Positions 1-5,769 of a DNA stretch of 10,851 nucleotides are shown here, piece by piece. Source of the DNA: AWTP1-9 sp035703165 (GTDB lineage Bacteria > Bacteroidota > Bacteroidia > Chitinophagales > Chitinophagaceae); NCBI GenBank assembly GCA_035703165.1, contig DASSYR010000101.1, positions 1 through 10,851 on the forward strand. Direction: 5' to 3'. Every line of letters begins with the position of its first letter. Within the stretch, counting starts at the first letter, position 1. The notes beneath the pieces were generated by a model, which saw only the letters and a program-made list of their open reading frames with translations, was not told where the DNA came from and did no database searches. Position numbers and translations under genes: made by a program.

Positions 1-233
1 TATCAGCGGATATCCGCAGAAACAATAAAAGAGTAAGAGAAAAGAAACCCAGAAAAAAAAATTTGCCCAGAACATTCAGACTGATTAATTCGTTCTGGAA
101 AAATAAGCAATTATTTATCAATTCAAATGATAAGCTTGGGGGTATTAAGATAATGAAGATTGTGATTTTAAAATTGTGTTGGTTGGGGGACTTATACATA
201 AGTTCTCGGTATATTTGTTTTGCCTATTGATAT
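1..233. other. Left intergenic stretch with two small palindromes
   Basis: No complete gene is visible here. The first 36 bases read on the plus strand as an open tail (YQRISAETIKE, then a stop), which could be the C-terminus of a gene entering from the left, but it is too short to identify. Positions 6-17 are a perfect 12-bp palindrome (GCGGATATCCGC). Positions 67-73 and 92-98 form a 7-bp inverted repeat (CCAGAAC / GTTCTGG) around an 18-nt loop. It lacks a U-tract, so I do not call it a terminator. The rest is AT-rich and featureless. Confidence 0.4.
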
Positions 234-536
234 CTAAACAATTTTTAAATGTTTAACCAAAATATTTTCAACCTCATCAGCCGAAAGATTGTCAAAGTCG
301 CCACCTGGTGCGTATGGAAATTCGTCAGAAGTGGGAGGGTTTTCTAAAGAAACGAAAAACCTGTTATCTGTATTACCATTGTCAGTGATATAAACAGTGA
401 ATTGCTTTGTCTTATCGGTAAGACCTATTGATGTATTGTCACCGTCCCAGTAGTCCGTAATGACAATGTTTGCTAAACCATATTTATCTAAAAGATGGTC
501 AGTCAGTTTTTTTATTTGTTCGTTTTTTTGTTCCAT
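234..536 (-). CDS. Hypothetical small acidic protein (100 aa)
   Basis: I do not recognise this protein. It is an acidic 100-residue soluble chain with no signal peptide or membrane segment. A helical N-terminus (about residues 1-18, rich in K/E/Q) leads into a probable beta-rich middle with W29-D30-G31-D32 and alternating hydrophobic residues (about 42-65). An acidic C-terminal helix follows (about 84-98, SADEVENILVKHL). The size and shape resemble small immunity or antitoxin-like proteins, but no motif supports that. It ends about 200 bases from the next sequence on its downstream side. Upstream on the same strand, 77 bp away, is the EF-Tu-domain-II-like gene, so the two may share a transcript. 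The ATG at 534-536 gives the longest open frame and no better start is visible. Confidence 0.7.
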   Translation of the reverse strand: MEQKNEQIKKLTDHLLDKYGLANIVITDYWDGDNTSIGLTDKTKQFTVYITDNGNTDNRFFVSLENPPTSDEFPYAPGGDFDNLSADEVENILVKHLKIV

Positions 537-613
537 CGTCTGAATAATTGCCCTTAGGTCAATTGTATGTTGGAGTCGTCAGTGATTTATTCTCTTACTT
601 TTTTTTGATAATG

Positions 614-919
614 TTAATTAGCTCCCGGGTTATCTATTATGTCTATTACTTGCCCCTTTAGTTTTATTGTTTCAAACTCTTTCCGGTGTTTTTCATCTCT
701 GTAAACAAACGTTAATCCCACAGCGTATTCTCCTTTCTCTCTATTAATATCTACCATTTCAACTCCTGCTATTTGCATATTTTCTCTCTGATCGCCAACT
801 TCAAAATTTATATATGCACCAATTCTAACAACGCCTTCAACTATTTGTCCAAAAACAACAAGTCCCCTACTGGTTAGTTTGAAACTGCTTTCAATCTTAA
901 AAGTTCCAATTTTAGGCAT
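614..919 (-). CDS. Stand-alone EF-Tu domain II-like beta-barrel protein (101 aa)
   Basis: The sequence looks like an isolated domain 2 of translation GTPases. Residues 7-40 follow the EF-Tu pattern of a leading strand (FKIESSFKL), the turn T16-S17-R18-G19, a strand ending VVFGQIVEG (about 21-29), then VVRIGAYINF (30-39). In EF-Tu the equivalent stretch reads roughly ITGRGTVVTGRIERGVVKVG. The remainder (about 48-75) alternates hydrophobic residues as in the rest of the barrel and ends in VIDIID. No P-loop or other GTPase motif is present, so this cannot be a GTPase. In full-length factors this domain contacts aminoacyl-tRNA or the ribosome; whether the free domain does so is unknown. It may be co-transcribed with the downstream 234-536 gene. 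Fold assignment is fairly firm, function unknown. Confidence 0.75.
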   Translation of the reverse strand: MPKIGTFKIESSFKLTSRGLVVFGQIVEGVVRIGAYINFEVGDQRENMQIAGVEMVDINREKGEYAVGLTFVYRDEKHRKEFETIKLKGQVIDIIDNPGAN

Positions 920-942
920 TGATTAAATGAATGATTGTGGTT

Positions 943-1089
943 AATCGCAACTAACAGTCCGGGGCTTAACGAATGCGGGGCATTTTAGCACCACACTTTC
1001 TATGAAGCACCACAGTTCAAATATGCGAAAAATTGTCCAACGAAGTACTGCACCCCGCATTCGTTTAAGCCCATGTTAGCTACATGTGC
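943..1089. repeat. Intergenic inverted-repeat element 1 (attC-like)
   Basis: The left arm at 951-980 (CTAACA...GGGGCTTAACGAATGCGGGG) pairs with the right arm at 1053-1079, whose reverse complement is CTAACAT, then GGGCTTAAACGAATGCGGGG. The pairing covers about 27 positions, with three extra bases in the left arm and one in the right, giving bulges as in attC hairpins. The 72-nt loop has a 9-bp direct repeat AGCACCACA at 987-995 and 1006-1014. The outer edges are outward-facing GTTAGTTGC (minus, 947-955) and GTTAGCTACATGTGC (plus, 1075-1089). It separates the 614-919 gene from the 1116-3316 pair. The arms are visibly more GC-rich than the flanking genes. Confidence 0.8.
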
Positions 1090-1115
1090 TACTGTTCGTC
1101 TGATGTCGTGCATTT

Positions 1116-2303
1116 TTAAAATATTTTAAGAATGAGTTTTAACAAGCAAAAAGTTTCGGACTTTTCAATTTCATAGTATATATAAATGCAAACTAAAAGT
1201 CCCAAGAAAATTACTATGCCAATTAACCAATTCAGTATTGTAAGAGAAGAGGAAATTTTGTTTTTAATTTTTACATTCTCTTTATTGATTATGTCGGGCT
1301 GTAAACCCGACTTTGAAGCAATAATATTGAAGTCATTATTGAAATCGGTTTCAATTTCTTTTATCTCAGCTCGGTAAACGCATTGAATCTTTACATAGAA
1401 AATTACATAAACAATAAAAGACAACATCACCAAAAACAACATCAAAGTATCGTTAGATACTTTGTAAGTTGCGAAAACCGCTGCTGAAATTGAAACTGGT
1501 ATACCAACTGCCTGACTGAAAATCTTATTTATGATTTCACGAATATTCGCGAAGTATTTTCCTTTTTCCTTGTAAAGAGAATTTCTGAAATTCTCAAAAT
1601 CAAATTGTTTTAAAACCAAATCATGGTCACGCAATGCAGAGAAAATAATTTCAGAAGAATTATTAATGAGGTGGTTTAGCTTGATAAAACCTTTGCCATC
1701 CGTAAAGGAAAAGATTGAACTTTTGAAATAAGGTCGTAATTCAATCGGGCTTGCATTCTTTATGAACTCTGCAATATCTTTTTCAATGTCTCTGTCTTTC
1801 GGTATTTCTGGAATTGTTTCATAGTTTATTTTGTAAACTCCTTTAGCAGAACTATAAACTATTATCTGATTGTTTGCAGAATTAAAGTAGTCGCAAAAAT
1901 CTTTGCTCTTTAAGAAGTTGAATAATTTGAAATAGAAAACTGTATTTTTTACAAACACTAAAACTTCTTCGTCAGCGTTGCCAAACTGCTCAAAGATTCC
2001 ATTCTCAAAAAGAACCACGGATTTTTTAACTCCATCTACAACTAAGAAATCAGAATTTATTTCTTCTGATTTAAGTTCGCTGTTTAATAGTTGACTGTAT
2101 TTCGTACTGGTTTCAGAAAAATATTTTTTCAATTGCAAACGAATGTTTGCATCATACAATTCTCCTTCAACCTTAAACTTTGAAAGCGTCGGCCGTTCGC
2201 TTTGCGGCACGGTAAAATAGCCATCACTAAAAATAATGCCTTTAACTTCATTAGCAAAATCAATGAAGGATTTAATTTTCTCTCTTGTGATTGATGAACT
2301 CAT
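1116..2303 (-). CDS. Membrane protein with large cytosolic N-terminus, paired with the NdpA-like gene (395 aa)
   Basis: I do not recognise the family. Residues 1-258 have no membrane segment and a mixed alpha/beta character, including beta-rich stretches near 85-130 and 146-160. A hydrophobic pair follows at about 261-280 and 285-305. After a charged segment (306-350, RAEIKEIETD and a K-rich stretch) comes a third strong membrane helix at about 353-377 and a short tail. There is no signal peptide, so the N-terminal domain is probably cytosolic. Its ATG overlaps the stop of the 2300-3316 gene by 4 bp (ATGA), implying translational coupling and joint function. A cytosolic domain joined to a few C-terminal helices, encoded beside a DNA-associated protein, is the layout of many membrane-acting effectors, but no effector motif is visible. 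The role is inferred from context only. Confidence 0.8.
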   Translation of the reverse strand: MSSSITREKIKSFIDFANEVKGIIFSDGYFTVPQSERPTLSKFKVEGELYDANIRLQLKKYFSETSTKYSQLLNSELKSEEINSDFLVVDGVKKSVVLFENGIFEQFGNADEEVLVFVKNTVFYFKLFNFLKSKDFCDYFNSANNQIIVYSSAKGVYKINYETIPEIPKDRDIEKDIAEFIKNASPIELRPYFKSSIFSFTDGKGFIKLNHLINNSSEIIFSALRDHDLVLKQFDFENFRNSLYKEKGKYFANIREIINKIFSQAVGIPVSISAAVFATYKVSNDTLMLFLVMLSFIVYVIFYVKIQCVYRAEIKEIETDFNNDFNIIASKSGLQPDIINKENVKIKNKISSSLTILNWLIGIVIFLGLLVCIYIYYEIEKSETFCLLKLILKIF

Positions 2304-3316
2304 TCAGGTAATGATTCTCTTATTTGTTTAACAAGTTCTGCTGACTTAATAATAAGCTGCGTTGAGTCATTTTCGTCAAACTTTATTTTTCCTTCTCTAT
2401 ATGCACTTGGATAAAAATTCAATTCAATGTTATCGGCTTTAGCGTAAACTTTTACAAATAGTTTGAGTGTTGGATAATGTCCTTTGAATTCTGTTGGAAT
2501 GTCCGAATGATTTTTATAAATGTAATCAGGCAAATAATTTTCATCTTCAAAAATGTGTTTGCTCAAATCAAAAAGATTGACAGTTCTCGAAGGGTTATCT
2601 AAAATGTGACGATGTGAACTCCGAATTATTTCGTCACGGTTATAGGGTTGCTCTGTATTTGGATTAACAGGCATAGCAATCGTTCTTAAAACATCTAAAA
2701 GCAATTTTGTTTCTTCTTCAGAAGAAACAGTATCGGAACTTGAAATCCAATTGACAAAGTATTGTGACAAATCATCATTCCTGTTATGAATAAAACTCAA
2801 ATATTTTTTATCGGGTGCTTCAAACAAGTCCATGTTAATGCGGCAAGCCATTGCCAATTTTTCAAAGTCAATGTGTTGAACTTTATCAATGTCAAAGCTT
2901 TCAATGGTTTTATTTCTTTTGAAACGCATTCCAGTAGTGTCCCGCACAAAGAAAACTGAACAATAGGGTCGGTGGTCAAAATAAAGTGAGTAAACTAGGT
3001 ACCCACCTTTTGCAGCACCGATACCCTCTATCCTTTCTCTTAAATTTTCAGAGGCAGTATGGCTGAACTCAATAAACTTTTCATCACCGTTATTATTGAA
3101 GAAATCGGAAAACGAAGTATGAAATCTTGTTTGATTGCCTTTGTCAAATACTCCTTGCTTTTCATCTCTTTTTCTATACCGCTTATTCAATTCGGAAACA
3201 AGTTCAACAACATCTGCGTGGTTACAGTCCATGAGAGTTTTTGATTTGCTCAATTTTGCTCCCGATGTGCCAAGAGGTTTGTGAAGTTCATGAATGATTA
3301 CTTTGTCAACTCGCAT
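2300..3316 (-). CDS. NdpA/YejK-like 37-kDa nucleoid-associated protein (338 aa)
   Basis: Several landmarks match the NdpA/YejK nucleoid-associated family. The N-terminus is VDKVIIHELHK (residues 3-13). A central beta segment, GGYLVYSLYFDHRPYCSVFFVRD (104-126), falls where the family has its core strands. It is followed by the DFEKLAMACRINMDLF block (150-165), corresponding to the conserved alternating-hydrophobic 'GRINL' region. Then come KYLSFIHNR (171-179) and DLSQYFVNWI (182-191), resembling the family's YLSF..GR...SDYF. The length of 338 is close to the usual 330-350. Family members bind nucleoid DNA; their precise role is poorly known. It is the first gene of a two-gene operon with a membrane protein. 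No canonical promoter is evident in the 86 bp upstream. Assignment is by eye and divergence is considerable. Confidence 0.75.
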   Translation of the reverse strand: MRVDKVIIHELHKPLGTSGAKLSKSKTLMDCNHADVVELVSELNKRYRKRDEKQGVFDKGNQTRFHTSFSDFFNNNGDEKFIEFSHTASENLRERIEGIGAAKGGYLVYSLYFDHRPYCSVFFVRDTTGMRFKRNKTIESFDIDKVQHIDFEKLAMACRINMDLFEAPDKKYLSFIHNRNDDLSQYFVNWISSSDTVSSEEETKLLLDVLRTIAMPVNPNTEQPYNRDEIIRSSHRHILDNPSRTVNLFDLSKHIFEDENYLPDYIYKNHSDIPTEFKGHYPTLKLFVKVYAKADNIELNFYPSAYREGKIKFDENDSTQLIIKSAELVKQIRESLPE

Positions 3317-3411
3317 AATGGTAAAATTTAATTGGTCTTAAAGTCATGTATTTTTTTAAATGGTCGTTTATTGCAGTTAGTTTAAAGTTGCGATGTTCCC
3401 AAGCATTGCAG

Positions 3412-3505
3412 CTAACAACCGTATTAACACATTACTCTAATATCTATTATAGGGTCTGTTATTTTTTTACGCTAATCTAAAGGAATTTTAATTAAATTAA
3501 AAACA
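3412..3505 (+). repeat. Direct repeat A, copy 1
   Basis: This 94-bp stretch, starting CTAACAACCGTATTA and running through CTAATATCTATTATAGGG and TTACGCTAATCTAAAGG, recurs at 8308-8400 with only a handful of substitutions and one single-base length difference. Both copies begin at an outward GTTAG edge motif. No reading frame is conserved; it is non-coding element sequence shared by two intergenic units 4.9 kb apart. Confidence 0.85.
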
Positions 3506-3535
3506 TTTTCCCTCGTCACAACGTCTCCGACCAAC

Positions 3536-3668
3536 ACACAAGGTTATACGGGGAACTTTGCTGGGAAAGAAAACAAGTATCAGCGTAATAGCCCTGCTGA
3601 AAACAAAAACCGGGAAAGGCTTTTGCTTATTAAAAACCGGTTTATTCAGACTTATTACAAGTTCAATT
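3536..3668 (+). repeat. Direct repeat C, copy 1
   Basis: This 133-bp segment, beginning ACACAAGGTTATACGGGG, recurs in the same orientation at 5478-5610 with about six visible substitutions (roughly 95 percent identical by eye). Both copies stay open in more than one frame, but the substitutions are mostly non-synonymous in each frame I tried, so coding is not supported. The two copies bracket the toxin-antitoxin operon at 3953-5478. That makes them possible substrates for recombination deleting the operon. Confidence 0.85.
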
Positions 3669-3767
3669 ACTACGTCTGCCAGCATAGCAGAAAACCCAAT
3701 GTTGTATGTTCGCCCTTCGTCTTGGAAACCTGAATTGAATGTCTGTGTCCACCATGGCAGAGTGTGT

Positions 3768-3864
3768 CCCGGAAGCGTTGGAACAAGGCAGGCTCTTTTG
3801 CAAGGTTGGCTTTTGTGTTTAGGTTTTGTGTGCCTTGCAAATGTGCCTGACTTGGTGCGACGGG
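3768..3864. repeat. Long imperfect inverted repeat upstream of the toxin-antitoxin operon
   Basis: The arms 3784-3805 (CAAGGCAGGC...TTTGCAAGG) and 3833-3854 pair at 19 of 22 positions around a 27-nt GT-rich loop. Outer bases extend the pairing with bulges: CCCG at 3768-3771 against CGGG at 3861-3864. It lies between the edge motif at 3701 and the operon promoter at 3893, 20 bp upstream of the first operator palindrome. It could be a REP-like repeat, another attC-like hairpin, or a transcription barrier insulating the operon. Confidence 0.75.
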
Positions 3865-3884
3865 CAGCATAATTCCGAAATTAG

Positions 3885-3912
3885 AACAAATATTTGTTTT
3901 GTTTTAAAACAA
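3885..3912. promoter_or_regulatory. Tandem 14-bp operator palindromes
   Basis: Two perfect 14-bp palindromes abut one another: AACAAATATTTGTT (3885-3898) and TTGTTTTAAAACAA (3899-3912). They share AACAA/TTGTT ends, fitting two dimer sites for one regulator. The first overlaps the -33 box and the second fills the spacer of the promoter at 3893-3924, so occupancy would block RNA polymerase. The obvious ligand is the helix-turn-helix domain of the antitoxin encoded 41 bp downstream, giving autoregulation typical of toxin-antitoxin operons. The regulator assignment is inferred; the palindromes are directly visible. Confidence 0.8.
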
Positions 3913-3924
3913 TGCTTATTTTTG
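3893..3924 (+). promoter_or_regulatory. Bacteroidota-type promoter of the toxin-antitoxin operon
   Basis: TTTG at 3893-3896 and TATTTTTG at 3917-3924 are separated by 20 bp. This fits the Bacteroidota consensus of TTTG at -33 and TAnnTTTG at -7. The start codon at 3953 lies 28 bp past the -7 box, leaving a leader of about 20 nt and no Shine-Dalgarno, as usual in this phylum. It is the clearest promoter in the window. Confidence 0.8.
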
Positions 3925-3952
3925 TCCTGTTGAACTGTACTAAAAAATTGAT

Positions 3953-4756
3953 ATGAACATAAAACTGTCACAAAAGCAAATAGGTCAAAGGATAACAGAA
4001 CTTCGTAAAATGAAGGGGTTGTCTCAAGAAGATTTGGCGAAAAGTGTCAAAATTTCAAGACCGTCCTTGGCTCAAATAGAGTTGGGAAACAGAACTGTTG
4101 ATGTTCTTGAATTTCAACGATTGTCTATGGTGTTAGGATTTTCTTTAGATGATTTTGTATCTAAAGATTTTTCTGCTAATCAGTATGTGGAAGCCAAAGC
4201 CGAAACAAAATCAAAGAAGTCAGATGAACGAATCTCAGTTCCGTCATTGCAAGTCAGCAAGTTTAAAAACGTGTTGTTGTATATTCTTGAACGCTGTGCT
4301 GGTAAACCGAATGTTGGTGAAACAGTGCTTTACAAGCTGCTGTATTTTTCCGACTTCAATTATTATGAATTGTATGAAGAGCATTTAACTGGTGCAAAAT
4401 ACCGCAAGTTGCCTTATGGTCCGGTTCCACAAAAGTTAGATAGTATTATTCTACAAATGATTGATAAAGGTCAGTTGCAAAGAGTGAAAACAGAATATCA
4501 TGGCTATCCTCAAACTCGTTACTTGCCTTTAGTGAAAGCTGATTTAACTGAATTGAAAGCAAGTGAGAAAGAAGTAATTGATAGAGTGATTCAGCAACTA
4601 AGTGATTGGAGTGCTGCTGCCATAAGCAATTATTCTCATAAGGATATGCCTTGGTTAGCTTCAAAAGAAGGAGAAGAAATTAATTATGAGTTAGCTTTTT
4701 ACAGAGACGCTCCTTTTTCTGTGAGAAACTACGGAGACGAAATTGAACAACAATGA
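3953..4756 (+). CDS. XRE helix-turn-helix plus Panacea (DUF4065) antitoxin
   Basis: Residues 8-68 are a classical XRE/Cro-CI helix-turn-helix (IGQRITELRKMKGLSQEDLA, then SRPSLAQIELGNR). A charged linker covers about 75-100. Residues 103-255 match the Panacea/DUF4065 domain, seen in KLLYFSDFNYYELYEEHLTG (128-147), the diagnostic YGPVP at 155-159, and the C-terminal HKDMPW (229-234). Panacea domains act as antitoxins for varied toxins. An attached DNA-binding domain would let this one also repress its promoter, consistent with the two palindromes upstream. Its stop overlaps the next gene's start by 4 bp (ATGA). The length is normal for HTH-Panacea fusions. The start is supported by the promoter position and the immediate onset of the HTH. 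Confidence 0.92.
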   Translation: MNIKLSQKQIGQRITELRKMKGLSQEDLAKSVKISRPSLAQIELGNRTVDVLEFQRLSMVLGFSLDDFVSKDFSANQYVEAKAETKSKKSDERISVPSLQVSKFKNVLLYILERCAGKPNVGETVLYKLLYFSDFNYYELYEEHLTGAKYRKLPYGPVPQKLDSIILQMIDKGQLQRVKTEYHGYPQTRYLPLVKADLTELKASEKEVIDRVIQQLSDWSAAAISNYSHKDMPWLASKEGEEINYELAFYRDAPFSVRNYGDEIEQQ

Positions 4757-5097
4757 CCTTTGATGAACTTGTAGAATTTAATAAGGACTTGAAAAACCTG
4801 TTAAAAAAATACAGAACGCTGAACGAAGATTTGGAAGTGGTGAAAAAAGTATTGGAAGTAACGCCGCAAGAAAGACCACCGTTTAGTTTTCGAATTGATA
4901 ATCTGGGTTTGGAAACCTGTGTCATTAAGGTAAAAAAGATTGCCTGTAAAGCATTAAAAGGTCGTGGAGTAAATTCAGGGTTGAGATTAATTTATGCTCA
5001 CTTTGAAGCAGAACAAAAGATAACATTTATTGAACTTTATCATAAGAATGATAAAGAGAATGAGGACAAACAAAGAATCCTAAACAACTTTAAATAA
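4753..5097 (+). CDS. RelE/HigB-like toxin, partner of the Panacea antitoxin
   Basis: This 114-residue protein has the secondary-structure order of the RelE/ParE superfamily: two N-terminal helices (about 3-20 and 23-36), then a strand carrying K59-V60-K61-K62, and C-terminal strands GLRLIYAHF (76-84) and KITFIELYHK (89-98). It ends in a basic/acidic helix starting KNDKENEDKQRI. The LRLIY...ITFIELYHK.DKEN pattern is typical of RelE-like ribosome-dependent mRNA interferases or their relatives. Candidate active-site residues are R71, R78, Y81, Y96, H97 and nearby lysines. Translation is coupled to the antitoxin through ATGA. RelE-type mRNA cleavage is the family expectation; other members poison gyrase (ParE), so the target is not certain. 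Confidence 0.8.
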   Translation: MTFDELVEFNKDLKNLLKKYRTLNEDLEVVKKVLEVTPQERPPFSFRIDNLGLETCVIKVKKIACKALKGRGVNSGLRLIYAHFEAEQKITFIELYHKNDKENEDKQRILNNFK

Positions 5098-5105
5098 ATA
5101 TCAAA

Positions 5106-5309
5106 ATGAAAAATTTACAAAATTCAGGTAAAGAATGGTCGTCAGCCGACTTGAAAAAATTAGAGAAATTAGCTGGAGGAAATACTCCAACCGGTTTGAT
5201 TGCTTACCATTTAAAAAGAAGTGAAGCTGCTGTTTATTCTAAAGCATCTGAGGAGAAAATTTCCCTTCATCCAACTAATCAATCACCCTACAACAGAAGA
5301 AAAAAGTAA
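5106..5309 (+). CDS. Small SANT/Myb-like protein in the toxin-antitoxin operon (67 aa)
   Basis: This short basic protein has a tryptophan-anchored three-helix pattern: EWSSADLKKLEKLAGG (9-24), TGLIAYHL (28-35) and SEAAVYSKASEEKI (38-51), then SLHPTNQSPYNRRKK. The form W..xDLxxLxxLAxxxxxxxxIAxxLxRxxxAVxxKA resembles SANT/Myb-like helix-turn-helix domains in small bacterial proteins, where the last helix contacts DNA. It begins 8 bp after the toxin gene and lies 4 bp before the next start, so it belongs to the same operon. It could be an accessory regulator or a passenger. DNA binding is inferred from the fold pattern only. Confidence 0.75.
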   Translation: MKNLQNSGKEWSSADLKKLEKLAGGNTPTGLIAYHLKRSEAAVYSKASEEKISLHPTNQSPYNRRKK

Positions 5310-5313
5310 AAAT

Positions 5314-5478
5314 ATGAGCAATATTATTTCAAACCATGTAACGATAAATAGAAGTGGAAATACTTCTGCACTTTATTTGACCGCTAACAGCGGTAAAATT
5401 ATTTACCGTGATAAAATTGATACTCTCATCGGCATCAAACATCCAGGAATTATTTTGGGTGCGGATGCTTGTGTGTAA
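5314..5478 (+). pseudogene. Truncated fourth operon gene, 3' end lost
   Basis: An ATG 4 bp after the preceding stop opens a 54-codon frame (MSNIISNHVTINRSGNTSALY...). It ends abruptly after HPGIILGADACV, exactly where repeat C copy 2 begins (5478). The chain ends after a beta-rich KHPGIILGAD stretch, which resembles the early part of a papain-fold hydrolase (NlpC/P60 or LRAT-like, where a His often precedes such a strand). That is a low-confidence guess. The downstream frame is unrelated repeat sequence, so I read this as a gene truncated by insertion or recombination. The same-operon start and tight spacing suggest that the intact operon had at least four genes. Confidence 0.6.
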
Positions 5479-5610
5479 CACAAGGTTATACGGGGGACTT
5501 TGCCGGGAAAGAAAACAAGTATCAGCGTAATAGCGCTGCTGAAAACAAAAACCGGGGAAGGCTTTTGCTTATTAAAAACGGGTTTATTCAGACTTATTAC
5601 AAGTCCAATA
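5478..5610 (+). repeat. Direct repeat C, copy 2, with open frame continuing to 5744
   Basis: This is the second copy of the 133-bp repeat at 3536-3668. Downstream of it an open frame (from ATG 5469) continues without stops to 5744, ending in a lysine-rich stretch and FFLFGVVQQ. I do not recognise a protein there. The tail at 5737-5754 (GGGGTTGTGCAACAGTGACC) looks like an insertion-sequence terminus, but no matching opposite end is in the window. The right border carries an element edge motif GTTGGCTGTAGTG at 5751-5763, preceded by CCCGAT. Confidence 0.7.
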
Positions 5611-5769
5611 CAGCCCGTAAAATTTTTGCATCTGTTGCTGTGCGAAGTAAAAAACTAAAAATAGCTGCCCGGCATAAAGCCTACAATGCTTTTACTGCTA
5701 AACTACAGAAGCTATTTTTTTTATTTGGGGTTGTGCAACAGTGACCCGATGTTGGCTGTAGTGTTAGTC

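Larger units (their letters stand above)
3403..3713. repeat. Composite intergenic element 2
   Basis: The left edge is an outward motif on the minus strand, GTTAGCTGCAATGC (3403-3416). The right edge is a plus-strand motif GTTGTATGTTCGC (3701-3713), preceded by CCCAAT as at other element edges. Inside lie two repeats shared with other parts of the window: a 94-bp copy matching 8308-8400, and a 133-bp copy matching 5478-5610. The element separates the minus-strand NdpA-like pair from the plus-strand toxin-antitoxin operon. It is longer than the other elements (about 310 bp), so it may be a fusion of two. No gene is credible within it. Confidence 0.55.

Noticed and set aside
67..98. Rho-independent terminator at the left end
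   Set aside because: The 7-bp stem has an 18-nt loop and no adjacent T-tract, so the terminator criteria are not met.
1186..1377. 63-codon plus-strand open frame opposite the 1116-2303 gene
   Set aside because: It is antisense to the strongly coding membrane-helix region, and the hydrophobic appearance is a mirror of that region.
3670..3870. 66-codon minus-strand open frame
   Set aside because: It lies wholly inside the inverted repeat and edge region; composition and lack of any motif argue against coding.
3558..3872. 104-codon plus-strand open frame upstream of the antitoxin gene
   Set aside because: It spans repeat C, an element edge and the 22-bp hairpin. Its reading is not conserved between the two repeat C copies, and it has no recognisable protein pattern. 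It is chance openness of repetitive sequence.
5469..5744. 91-codon plus-strand open frame over repeat C copy 2
   Set aside because: It is open to the end of the repeat, but the differences between the two repeat copies are mostly non-synonymous and there is no recognisable domain. It is recorded as repeat and possible IS tail only.
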